Notes: generated by a model not told the origin, from the sequence alone. A stretch of 10,911 nucleotides of DNA from Thermomicrobiaceae bacterium (GCA_007123655.1 SKKR01000220.1:1-10911); one strand, 5' to 3'. Positions 1 through 5,621 are shown, numbered from the stretch's first letter. Program-made: numbers and translations.

Positions 1-55
1 AGGCTCGGGAATCTATCACCAGATCGCAGGACCATTCCCCGGCAGCACCTGGAAC

Positions 56-129
56 CCCGGCAATCAATTGCCGGACCCAGATGCACAACGATTTCCCTAC
101 GAATTCGATCCCGCCGATTCATCGGCGGG
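56..129. repeat. REP-like paired palindrome, unit 1
   Basis: Two hairpins 34 nt apart. The first (56-75) has the near-perfect core CCGGCAAT-CA-ATTGCCGG at 57-74. The second (110-129) is CCCGCCGAT-TC-ATCGGCGGG, a perfect 9-bp stem with a 2-nt loop. The spacer contains the conserved core AACGATTTCC. It has the same order (GGCAAT-type left, GCCGAT-type right) and the same 74-bp length as units at 142, 1510, 2624 and 3150. It lies downstream of the minus-strand gene ending at 269. Confidence 0.85.
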
Positions 130-141
130 CAACCCTGGAAA

Positions 142-239
142 CCCGGCAATCACATATCGGGCTCAGATGCACAGCGATTTCCTCACGAATTTGAGCCCGC
201 CGATGAATCGGCGGGCAATCCCCCAAATCATCGGCGGGC
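142..239. repeat. REP-like paired palindrome, unit 2, plus a half hairpin
   Basis: The left hairpin (142-161) is decayed: the CCCGGCAAT arm is intact, but the right arm reads CATATCGGG. The right hairpin (195-216) is perfect, GCCCGCCGAT-GA-ATCGGCGGGC, and is preceded by the tag ATTTGAG. The 34-nt spacer length is kept. At 227-239 there is an isolated right arm (ATCATCGGCGGGC) without its partner. The block ends 30 bp beyond the stop of the 269-658 gene. The rest of 1-268 contains no gene that I can support. Confidence 0.8.
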
Positions 240-268
240 TGAACAGAGTGTGGCGCCGTTCGGAACGC

Positions 269-658
269 TTACTCCTCTGGGAACTCGAACTCGAGCGCCT
301 GCACGCCGTTGCTTGTGTTCCCGGCGTCGTGTGGTTGGCTCGGCAAAGTTCCCAAACCAACGATGAACTCGTCCTCGTCGTCCTGCGGAACCGGCTGGCC
401 GCGAATGAATAAGTCATGCTCCAGCCCGGTTTCACTCGTGTCAATGAAGGCCCCCGGCGCGACGACCTTGCCGGAGTTGCCGGCGACCTTCAGGTCTTCC
501 TCTGTAACCGACCCGGCGCCGTTCGGCTTGTTCTCCACGTAGCAGTGGAAGGCGAACGCGGGTGACGCACTCAGAATGAACGCGGCGGCAGTTGCCAGCG
601 TTACCAGAAGTACCACCAGCCGGCGGTCCAGTCGGAACGCAGCGATCGACTGACTCAT
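269..658 (-). CDS. small secreted protein of unknown function
   Basis: A 129-aa protein of no family that I recognise. It opens with a charged N-region (FRLDRR), a hydrophobic stretch at about residues 14-30 and a signal-peptidase-I-like site after SPAFA (36/37), so it is predicted to be exported. The mature part is about 93 aa, acidic, with a single cysteine (residue 39, HCY) and no obvious catalytic motif. I chose the ATG at 658 because AAGGAGGG lies just upstream (661-670). A longer frame from 706 would put 16 residues before a textbook ribosome binding site. The gene follows 752-1192 by 93 bp on the same strand and may be co-transcribed with it. REP-like palindromes begin about 30 bp after its stop and could protect or terminate the mRNA. 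Confidence 0.75.
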   Translation of the reverse strand: MSQSIAAFRLDRRLVVLLVTLATAAAFILSASPAFAFHCYVENKPNGAGSVTEEDLKVAGNSGKVVAPGAFIDTSETGLEHDLFIRGQPVPQDDEDEFIVGLGTLPSQPHDAGNTSNGVQALEFEFPEE

Positions 659-751
659 TAGTCCCTCCTTGTGATCGAACCAATTGAACGAATCGGTGAT
701 TTCCATAATCGCGAGAGCCCACTGGTTTCCATGGCGGAGGTGATGGCGCGT

Positions 752-1192
752 CTATCTCGGACCGGCCGGTGTCTTCATCACCTCAACGCTCAGTTGGACT
801 ATGACGTCGCTGCCGGATAGATCGAGGCCGAGCTCCGCTTCGATCTCTTGGATTTCCTGTTCGTCCGGATGGAACTCGAGTGTGCAGGTAAGGAGCCGGT
901 CCTTCAGACCTCGCTTCTCTCCCTGACCTACGCCTTCCGACTCCGAGAACAGTTCTTCCCCATCGACGATCAGCGCGATCGTGAACCGGTGGGGAATCAG
1001 CTTACTGTTGGTATCCAGGATGTGCCCCGGGTTGCCGGGTGTCACGACAATGTCGTAACTCTCGCCATCGTCGCAGTCAAGCGTGAAGAATTCGGCCCCA
1101 GGATTGTTGACCGGCAGGGCAAGCGCGGCGCCCAGCCCTGTGGTGAGCAGGAGCAGTGCAGCCAGCAGGCCCGCAAGAGTGATCCGTTTCAC
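752..1192 (-). CDS. secreted protein of unknown function with two cysteines
   Basis: A 146-aa protein with a clean signal peptide: KR at residues 2-3, a hydrophobic core LAGLLAALLLLTTGLGAA and a predicted cut after ALA (about 26). The mature domain is mostly predicted beta, with cysteines only at 40 (FTLDCDD) and 103 (LLTCTLEF), which could form one disulfide outside the cell. I do not recognise the family. The start is GTG at 1192, supported by AGGAAGGGG six bases upstream. It has the best promoter in this part of the window (TTGACA-17-TACAAT, 1351-1379), giving a leader of about 150 nt with a strong stem-loop at 1214-1243. It is the first of two adjacent small exported proteins. A structural or binding role at the cell surface is a guess from export alone. 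Confidence 0.75.
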   Translation of the reverse strand: MKRITLAGLLAALLLLTTGLGAALALPVNNPGAEFFTLDCDDGESYDIVVTPGNPGHILDTNSKLIPHRFTIALIVDGEELFSESEGVGQGEKRGLKDRLLTCTLEFHPDEQEIQEIEAELGLDLSGSDVIVQLSVEVMKTPAGPR

Positions 1193-1213
1193 CGCGACCC
1201 CTTCCTGTAACTC

Positions 1214-1243
1214 GCCGGTCGGGCGAACGATCGTCCGACCGGC
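1214..1243 (-). promoter_or_regulatory. stem-loop in the leader of the 752-1192 gene
   Basis: Perfect 9-bp inverted repeat GCCGGTCGG / CCGACCGGC (1214-1222 and 1235-1243) with a 12-nt loop that itself contains the palindrome ACGATCGT. It lies about 10 nt upstream of the Shine-Dalgarno of the GTG start at 1192 and well downstream of the promoter. It would form in the mRNA leader, or could be an operator. It has no U-run, so it is not a standard terminator. Confidence 0.5.
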
Positions 1244-1350
1244 CCAATCACCGGCCTCGGCAGGGTTCGCCTGTTGCTTGGCTCAAGCTGGCGGCGCCAC
1301 GATACTCAGGTTGAGCGGCATCGAGGCTTAGCGCTTTACGAGGTGACGCC

Positions 1351-1379
1351 ATTGTAGCGGGACGCAAGGACTGTGTCAA
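1351..1379 (-). promoter_or_regulatory. sigma70-type promoter for the 752-1192 gene
   Basis: On the minus strand the sequence reads TTGACA (1374-1379), 17 bases, TACAAT (1351-1356). This is a perfect -35, optimal spacing and a 5/6 match at -10. Transcription would begin near 1344 and run towards the GTG at 1192. The surrounding DNA (1375-1410) is AT-rich compared with the rest of the window. Confidence 0.75.
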
Positions 1380-1430
1380 TAGCTAGTTATAGAATAAGCA
1401 ACGCACTTGGAGAATCTTTGCCTGCGGAAT

Positions 1431-1506
1431 CACGGCAGCGAATTAGCGGGCTGAGATATCGAAAACAATTTCCATATGCATTTGAGCCCGCCGATTCATC
1501 GGTGGC
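1431..1506. repeat. REP-like paired palindrome, unit 3 (decayed left arm)
   Basis: The left element (1431-1450) matches the family's left hairpin at about 15 of 20 positions but no longer pairs well. The right hairpin (1487-1506) keeps CCGCCGAT-TC-ATCGGTGG and is preceded by GCATTTGAG, the family tag. The spacer is 36 nt instead of 34. The conserved centre (ACAATTTCC) is still visible. Confidence 0.7.
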
Positions 1507-1509
1507 AGA

Positions 1510-1583
1510 CCCGGCAATGAATTGCCGGGCTCAAATGCAACGTGCGTTCCAAACGCACCTCAGCCCGCCGATATATCGGTGGG
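1510..1583. repeat. REP-like paired palindrome, unit 4
   Basis: Left hairpin 1510-1529, CCCGGCAAT-GA-ATTGCCGGG, perfect. Right hairpin 1564-1583, CCCGCCGAT-AT-ATCGGTGGG, with one G-T pair in the stem. The spacer is 34 nt. The tag CTCAAATGC follows the left hairpin, and GCACCTCAG precedes the right one. It is directly abutted to unit 3, so the two form a tandem array. A further, strongly decayed copy follows at about 1585-1643. Confidence 0.85.
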
Positions 1584-1584
1584 C

Positions 1585-1643
1585 ATTCCCATCGGCGCGC
1601 ATCCATTTCCAACGCACCGTGGACCCGCCGGCGCATCGACGGT
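1585..1643. repeat. decayed REP-like copy, unit 5
   Basis: Traces of the same unit remain: ATCGGCGCGC (1594-1603), then ATTTCCAACGCACC as the spacer core, then CCCGCCGGCGCATCGACGG as a broken right hairpin. It ends 4 bp before the stop codon of the lipoprotein gene at 1648. It is recognisable only by alignment with its neighbours. Confidence 0.5.
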
Positions 1644-1647
1644 AACC

Positions 1648-2484
1648 TTAGAGTTGCTCCCGGCATGGCCAGCACACCACGATCGGCGGGCAGCAGCCCC
1701 CGGTGCAGCAGATCTCAGTACCGCGCTGCTGGCCGTCTTCCAGCACGATCCAGCGTCCGGTGACTTCGACCTCGTTGATCTCCGTCGCCGCGATGTACAC
1801 GCCAGCATCGCCATCTGCCGGTGATGCGGTGAAATCCACCGGGTCTTCGCGGGCGAGTGTCACGGTCCCGGTGATCTGCTCGTCGACAAGCTCGAGTTCC
1901 ACCTCTGTATCTTCGTCGGAGAGCGTTCCCGCGCCGTCGACGAGTTCTCCGTCGAGCAGGACCCAGAGATCGTTGTCACACAGGTAGGCAGTAACGTCCC
2001 TGGGTTCATCGCCGTACGCGTCCGCGACCCGGATACCGATGAACAGATCGTCGGTGACCTGACCGACCCAGGTGTTCTCCCACGGTTGAGCCTGGACCGG
2101 GCCATCCGGGAACTCGACCTCCAGGGTTTCCAGATTGAGTTCCTGGGCGTCGAATGGTTCGAAATCAGACGAAATCTCGACAGCTTCGCCATCAATTTCG
2201 ACCTCGCGGACTCCCGGGTCGGTCCCATCGTCGGGTTCAGCTGCCTCGATGTCTTCGTCGTCGGAATCTTCGACCTCAACGTCGTCCCCGTCATCGCCAA
2301 CGGGCTCGTCCTCGGTCTCTTCCACCGGGTCATCGTCATCTGCATCCCGTGCCTGACACGCAGCAAGCAGCGACCCTGCAGACATCGATCCCGCCAGTCC
2401 GAGCCCCACCGTGACCAGCCGCCTGCGGTTCAGCTGACTTCCGGTTAGTAAGGAACGCAGCCGCTCTGCGGATTCGCCGTTCAT
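1648..2484 (-). CDS. acidic lipoprotein with cysteine-rich C-terminus
   Basis: A 278-aa predicted lipoprotein. Residues 20-43 carry an arginine run (NRRRLV), a hydrophobic stretch and the lipobox LLAAC with the acylated cysteine at 43. The twin arginine suggests Tat export, but I cannot confirm it. Residues 48-90 are an almost purely Asp/Glu linker. Residues 93-255 look like a beta-rich domain (segments such as DVTAYLCDNDLWVLLDGEL and ITGTVTLAREDPVDFTA), resembling uncharacterised exported domains seen in Actinobacteria and Chloroflexota. That resemblance is from memory. The tail (257-274) is unusual, with six cysteines in 16 residues arranged CC-x3-CC-x5-C-x2-C. The ATG at 2484 has AAAGGGGAG upstream. 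No function can be assigned. Metal binding or disulfide cross-linking by the tail is speculative. Confidence 0.8.
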   Translation of the reverse strand: MNGESAERLRSLLTGSQLNRRRLVTVGLGLAGSMSAGSLLAACQARDADDDDPVEETEDEPVGDDGDDVEVEDSDDEDIEAAEPDDGTDPGVREVEIDGEAVEISSDFEPFDAQELNLETLEVEFPDGPVQAQPWENTWVGQVTDDLFIGIRVADAYGDEPRDVTAYLCDNDLWVLLDGELVDGAGTLSDEDTEVELELVDEQITGTVTLAREDPVDFTASPADGDAGVYIAATEINEVEVTGRWIVLEDGQQRGTEICCTGGCCPPIVVCWPCREQL

Positions 2485-2521
2485 AGTCTCCCCTTTCCAC
2501 CTCCGCGCAATCTCATCCGTA

Positions 2522-2542
2522 CGATAACCAGCATGATTATCG
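2522..2542. promoter_or_regulatory. inverted repeat upstream of the lipoprotein gene
   Basis: CGATAA-N9-TTATCG (2522-2527 and 2537-2542), about 40 bp upstream of the ATG at 2484. On the minus strand the distal arm contains GATAAT, a plausible -10, with a poor -35 candidate (TTCAGA) 18 bp upstream. It could be an operator overlapping the promoter. The evidence is symmetry and position only. Confidence 0.3.
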
Positions 2543-2623
2543 CGAAGTCTTGCGCCTCATCTGAACTGGCAAATTAATAGTGGAGTGGAGCGCTGTCAAG
2601 GCGTTGGTTTTCGGAGGGGCAGA

Positions 2624-2697
2624 CCCGGCAATGAACTGCCGGGCTCAAATACGAAACGATTTCCAAACGCATCTCAGCCCGCCGATCTACCGGCGGG
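2624..2697. repeat. REP-like paired palindrome, unit 6 (left flank of the transposase)
   Basis: Left hairpin 2624-2643, CCCGGCAAT-GA-ACTGCCGGG (one mismatch). Right hairpin 2678-2697, CCCGCCGAT-CT-ACCGGCGGG (one mismatch). The spacer is 34 nt with AACGATTTCC at its centre, the tag CTCAAATAC after the first hairpin and GCATCTCAG before the second. Its right edge is 23 bp from the transposase stop codon. Confidence 0.85.
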
Positions 2698-2720
2698 ATT
2701 ACTGGGGATCTGCCGGCGTG

Positions 2721-3125
2721 CTAACCAGCCGGCTCCAGTTCGTCGCGAACCGTTCCACAACAGTGATGCCGCCGCTGGTCATTGATGTACCGCTGCACCG
2801 TCCCGAGGTCACGTTCCGCAAAGAAATGCACGACGTAGTCACCTTGCCAGGAAAACGTGAAATCCAGATCGAACCGTTTATTAATCTGGGTGGAACTGGC
2901 AGCTTTCAGATTCCGCACAGCTTTCGAAATGCTCGTCTTTGGAGGGATCGATACGGCCAGATGGACGTGATCGTCGACGCCACCGATCGCATGAACGATG
3001 ATCTCATGTCGGTCCGCTGCGTCCCGCAGAATGCCCCACACAGTCCGCTCGATACTGGGACTGATCATTGGCTCCCGTCCTCGTGTTGCCCACACAACAT
3101 GGTAGAACAAGCGCCAGAACGGCAT
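2721..3125 (-). CDS. REP-associated tyrosine transposase (IS200-like, Y1_Tnp)
   Basis: A 134-aa single-domain HUH nuclease of the IS200 TnpA-like family (Pfam Y1_Tnp). The opening MPFWRLFYHVVWATRGREP is typical. The metal-binding HUH motif is HVH at residues 53-55 in GGVDDHVHLAVSIPP. The catalytic tyrosine is Y113 in QRYINDQRRHH. All key parts are present, so the protein looks active. Such enzymes nick and join single-stranded DNA next to hairpins. The REP-associated branch acts on REP palindromes through a short foot sequence. The ATG at 3125 has AAGGAAG eight bases upstream; a GTG 18 nt earlier (3143) is less likely. No second gene (such as tnpB) accompanies it. It lies on the same strand as its neighbours, in a gap full of candidate substrate hairpins. 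Confidence 0.88.
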   Translation of the reverse strand: MPFWRLFYHVVWATRGREPMISPSIERTVWGILRDAADRHEIIVHAIGGVDDHVHLAVSIPPKTSISKAVRNLKAASSTQINKRFDLDFTFSWQGDYVVHFFAERDLGTVQRYINDQRRHHCCGTVRDELEPAG

Positions 3126-3149
3126 CCTCACCTTCCTTACCACCAGATC

Positions 3150-3223
3150 CCCGGCAATAAATTGCCGGGCTCAAATACAAAATGATCTCCTTATGCATCT
3201 TAGCCCGCCGATTTATCGGCGGG
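3150..3223. repeat. REP-like paired palindrome, unit 7 (right flank of the transposase)
   Basis: Both hairpins are perfect: CCCGGCAAT-AA-ATTGCCGGG (3150-3169) and CCCGCCGAT-TT-ATCGGCGGG (3204-3223, extended by an outer G-C pair). The spacer is 34 nt, with the tag CTCAAATAC after the first hairpin and GCATCTTAG before the second. It is 24 bp upstream of the transposase ATG. It is the best-preserved unit in the window and the natural reference copy. Confidence 0.9.
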
Positions 3224-3246
3224 CATCACTTCCATATGCACCTGAG

Positions 3247-3300
3247 CGCGCCAATCTATTGGCGCGTACTCTCGTTGGCGCCCGCCGATTCTTCGGCGGG
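3247..3300. repeat. two single hairpins of the REP-like family, one with covarying stem
   Basis: 3247-3266 reads CGCGCCAAT-CT-ATTGGCGCG. Relative to the family's right hairpin (CCCGCCGAT-NN-ATCGGCGGG) two stem positions differ on the left arm, and both are compensated on the right arm, so pairing is kept. It is preceded by GCACCTGAG, the family tag, and by the spacer core TTCCATAT. 3281-3300 reads CCCGCCGA-TTCT-TCGGCGGG. It ends 8 bp after the cysK stop codon and would be transcribed at the 3' end of that mRNA, but no U-run follows on the minus strand. Confidence 0.75.
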
Positions 3301-3308
3301 CAGTGTCC

Positions 3309-4253
3309 TCACACCACGCGGTCCGCCTCGTGGTAGCCCTCGAACAGTGGAGTAGAGAGGTAGCGTTCCGCCAGATCGCAGCATACTGTAACGATGACTT
3401 TGCCCGCGTTCTCCGGCCGGGCAGCCAGACGGGCGGCGACGGCGACGTTCGCGCCGCTGGAGATCCCTACCAGCAGTCCCTCTTCCTTCATCAGGCGTCG
3501 GGACATCTCGATTGCGTCGTCAGTCGTGATCAGCTCGACGGCGTCGATCACATCCCGGTTGAGGATTTCCGGGATGAATCCGGGCGAGGTGCCCTGGATA
3601 CCGTGCATTCCGGGTTCGCCCTTTGACATAACAGGCGACTCTTCCGGTTCGATCGTGATGATCTTGATCTCGGGGTTCTTCTCTTTAAGCTTCTTGCCCA
3701 CGCCGGAGATCGTCCCTCCGGTGCCAAAGGCGGCGACGAAGATGCCGATTTCACCCTCGGTCTCTTCCCAGATCTCCTCGGCGGTGGTGTCGTAATGGGC
3801 CGCGGGGTTGGAGGGGTTCCAGTGCTGGCGGGCCAGGAACGCGGACGGTTCCCTTTCAGCGATGCGCTTGGCCTCTTCGATCGCGCCAGGGGTCCCGTCT
3901 TCGGCCGGGGTGAGAACGACCTCAGCGCCGAGCGCTCGCAGGAGGGCGATGCGTTCGGGGCTGTTCCGGGCGGACATCGTGATGATCGTACGGTAGCCTT
4001 TGATCGCCGCGACGACCGCAATGCCGATTCCGGTGTTGCCGCTCGTCGCCTCGATAATGACGGAGTCGGGGCCGATCAAGCCCTGCGCTTCGGCGTCTTC
4101 GATCATACGAAGAGCGATCCGGTCCTTGACGGAGAATCCGGGATTGTAGGCTTCCAGCTTGGCGTAGACCCGGCTACCGTCCGGGACGACCCGGTTGAGC
4201 CGGACGAGCGGCGTGTCGCCGATCAGTTTCGCTGCGTTCTCGATCCGCACCAT
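3309..4253 (-). CDS. cysK: cysteine synthase A (O-acetylserine sulfhydrylase)
   Basis: A 314-aa PLP enzyme of fold type II that makes L-cysteine from O-acetylserine and sulfide in the cytoplasm. K43 in NPGFSVKDR is the PLP lysine. TSGNTG (70-75) is the substrate loop, GTGGT (177-181) cradles the PLP phosphate, HGIQG (218-222) is as in CysK, and S266 in GISSGA contacts the pyridine nitrogen. Its length is normal for the family. The segment after the substrate loop (ITMSARNSPERIALL) differs from the common MSxERR form, so a CysM-like or cystathionine-synthase-like preference is possible, but there is no regulatory CBS domain. It follows the sulfurtransferase gene by 29 bp on the same strand, with GGGAAGG upstream of the ATG. 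It is the last gene of the sulfur cluster, and a REP-family hairpin lies 8 bp past the stop. Confidence 0.93.
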   Translation of the reverse strand: MVRIENAAKLIGDTPLVRLNRVVPDGSRVYAKLEAYNPGFSVKDRIALRMIEDAEAQGLIGPDSVIIEATSGNTGIGIAVVAAIKGYRTIITMSARNSPERIALLRALGAEVVLTPAEDGTPGAIEEAKRIAEREPSAFLARQHWNPSNPAAHYDTTAEEIWEETEGEIGIFVAAFGTGGTISGVGKKLKEKNPEIKIITIEPEESPVMSKGEPGMHGIQGTSPGFIPEILNRDVIDAVELITTDDAIEMSRRLMKEEGLLVGISSGANVAVAARLAARPENAGKVIVTVCCDLAERYLSTPLFEGYHEADRVV

Positions 4254-4282
4254 CGGGCGTGGGCCTTCCCCGCGGCAGCCTG

Positions 4283-5167
4283 TTATCCACTCTCCTGCTC
4301 CGGGCCGATGTCGATCGGAACGTCATCCCGGTTGCCCCATTCGGCCCAGCTTCCGTCGTAGACCTGCACGTTCCGGAACCCGGCCATTCGCAGCGCCATG
4401 GCGGCATTGGCTGCACGCACGCCACCCTGGCAATAGGTGATAACCGGATCATCCTTCTTCAGATTCCCGAGCTCCGGCCGCGATTCGATCTCCCGATCTT
4501 CGCGGACGGTCCGGTCCGAGTCCCAGTTGAGGTTGTCCTGCCAGAACACATGGATCGCGTTCGGCACGCGTCCCCCGTGCTTCGAGCGGACTTCCTCGCC
4601 GGTGTATTCGGAGTATCGCCGGACGTCGAGAATCGTCGCCGATCCAGTCTCACTCGCTTGACGAACATCGTCCAGGGTGGCAATCAACTCCGGCTTCTCG
4701 GTCCGTCCTCGACCGCGCAGCGTGAAATCGCCTGGTTTCACTGAGGGGATGTCGGTGGTAACCGGACGGTTCTCCTGCACCCATTTGGTCCAGCCGCCGT
4801 CCAGGATTTTCATCTGCCCTTCAGCGCCGTAGCGTTCCAGGATGAGCCAGATGCGGGATGCGAAGTGGCCTCCTTCATCGTCGTACCCGACGATCGTCGT
4901 GTCGTTAGTTACTCCGTAGGAACGGATGACTGCCTCGACCTGTTCGAGCGGCGGGATCATCCCCTCAACCTCCGCGTCCGGATCAGTGAGTTCCTTGCTG
5001 TAATCGATGTGCAGCGCACCCGGAATGTGTCCCTTTTCGTATTCCTCCCGGCCGTCCCGGTCGAAGTAGTAACGGCAATCCAGTATCCGGATCGTCGGAT
5101 CTGTGAGCCGGTAGGTCAGCCATTGAGTTGTGACCAGGACATCATCTCGGTACAGCGCGCCAATCAT
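4283..5167 (-). CDS. sulfurtransferase with tandem rhodanese domains
   Basis: A 294-aa thiosulfate/3-mercaptopyruvate sulfurtransferase-type protein that would move sulfane sulfur from a donor to cyanide or a thiol acceptor through a cysteine persulfide. The N-terminal rhodanese domain (about 10-135) has GHIPGA (47-52) and DGGWTKW but aspartate (YDDEGG, 95-100) where the catalytic cysteine would be, as usual for the inactive half. The C-terminal domain (about 160-285) carries the active loop CQGGVRA with C246 and ends with DGSWAEWG. The loop does not match the classical CRxGx[RT] or CGSGVTA forms, so the preferred donor is uncertain. The ATG at 5167 overlaps the stop of the regulator gene (ATGA), with GGAGG upstream, so the two are translationally coupled. 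cysK follows, which fits a role in sulfur assimilation or cysteine breakdown. Confidence 0.9.
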   Translation of the reverse strand: MIGALYRDDVLVTTQWLTYRLTDPTIRILDCRYYFDRDGREEYEKGHIPGALHIDYSKELTDPDAEVEGMIPPLEQVEAVIRSYGVTNDTTIVGYDDEGGHFASRIWLILERYGAEGQMKILDGGWTKWVQENRPVTTDIPSVKPGDFTLRGRGRTEKPELIATLDDVRQASETGSATILDVRRYSEYTGEEVRSKHGGRVPNAIHVFWQDNLNWDSDRTVREDREIESRPELGNLKKDDPVITYCQGGVRAANAAMALRMAGFRNVQVYDGSWAEWGNRDDVPIDIGPEQESG

Positions 5168-5616
5168 GTATCCTCCGTAAAATCAGGTTCCGGATGTTCG
5201 GTATCGTCTACGACTGTTCGGTCCCGCCGGCGGCGAGGATGCGGCCGTTCCCGGGCCTGCATCCAGCGTTTGAACTCCATGAAATCTTCGATTTCATCGC
5301 GGTTTACCTGATCGAGTTCCAGCAGTCCCTGGACCATGCTCAGCGCCGCTTCCCGGCGCTGGACACCGGGAACCTCGCCGGTCAGCATTGCCAGCAGCGC
5401 AATCCAGAGAAACTGGTCGATCCGTATCCTGAACGCTGCTGCCAGCCGGTTGAGCACGTCGACCGACGCGTCCTTCTGTCCGGACTCCAGTTCGCTCAGG
5501 TACGCCGGAGAAAGATCCGTTCGCCGGCATAGCTCACGTTGTGTCCACCCCCGCTCTGCGCGAAGCGCTCGGATGCCGATCGCGATTCCGTCTCGAAACG
5601 CTCTGTCGTCGGTCAT
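5164..5616 (-). CDS. XRE-family helix-turn-helix regulator
   Basis: A 150-aa predicted DNA-binding protein. Residues 12-69 form a Cro/C1-type HTH (RALRAERGWTQRELCRRT, then LSPAYLSELESGQ, then SVDVLNRLAAAF). The rest is a helical region (70-122) with no ligand-binding domain that I recognise, a basic patch (PHPRRRRDR, 126-133) and a short acidic tail. Its ATG at 5616 is 5 bp after the YjbQ stop with GGGGAG upstream, and its own TGA overlaps the sulfurtransferase ATG. Because it is embedded in the transcript with a sulfurtransferase and cysK, it may control sulfur genes including its own operon, but no binding site is identified here. The simple HTH is certain; its target is inferred. Confidence 0.85.
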   Translation of the reverse strand: MTDDRAFRDGIAIGIRALRAERGWTQRELCRRTDLSPAYLSELESGQKDASVDVLNRLAAAFRIRIDQFLWIALLAMLTGEVPGVQRREAALSMVQGLLELDQVNRDEIEDFMEFKRWMQARERPHPRRRRDRTVVDDTEHPEPDFTEDT

Positions 5617-5621
5617 GTCAG

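Larger units (their letters stand above)
2624..3300 (-). mobile_element. REPtron-like element: HUH transposase bracketed by paired REP-like hairpins
   Basis: A single intact Y1/HUH transposase gene (2721-3125) lies between unit 6 (ends 2697) and unit 7 (starts 3150), with 23-24 bp on each side. The two units are direct repeats. This matches the published layout of REP-associated tyrosine transposases, which are single copy, lie among REPs and are considered domesticated. No terminal inverted repeats or target-site duplication of an ordinary insertion sequence are apparent. The outer limits are not defined; I extended the right end to include the two extra family hairpins. Confidence 0.65.

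Noticed and set aside
68..412. Plus-strand open frame of 114 codons across the first repeat units
   Set aside because: It runs through two REP-like units and then antisense to the secreted-protein gene. There is no ribosome binding site, and the translation mirrors the repeats.
659..706. Upstream start for the secreted protein at 706
   Set aside because: AAGGAGGG directly before the ATG at 658 and the signal peptide starting there make the shorter form far more likely.
2580..3185. Plus-strand open frame of 201 codons opposite the transposase
   Set aside because: It begins in a repeat unit, is antisense to a gene with clear HUH and Y1 motifs, and its translation matches nothing that I know.
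56..3300. CRISPR array
   Set aside because: The repeats are paired palindromes whose spacers are conserved in sequence. They are scattered among genes, and no cas gene is present.
3281..3300. Standard intrinsic terminator of cysK
   Set aside because: The hairpin is strong and well placed, but no U-run follows on the minus strand and it matches the REP-like family, so I list it as a repeat.
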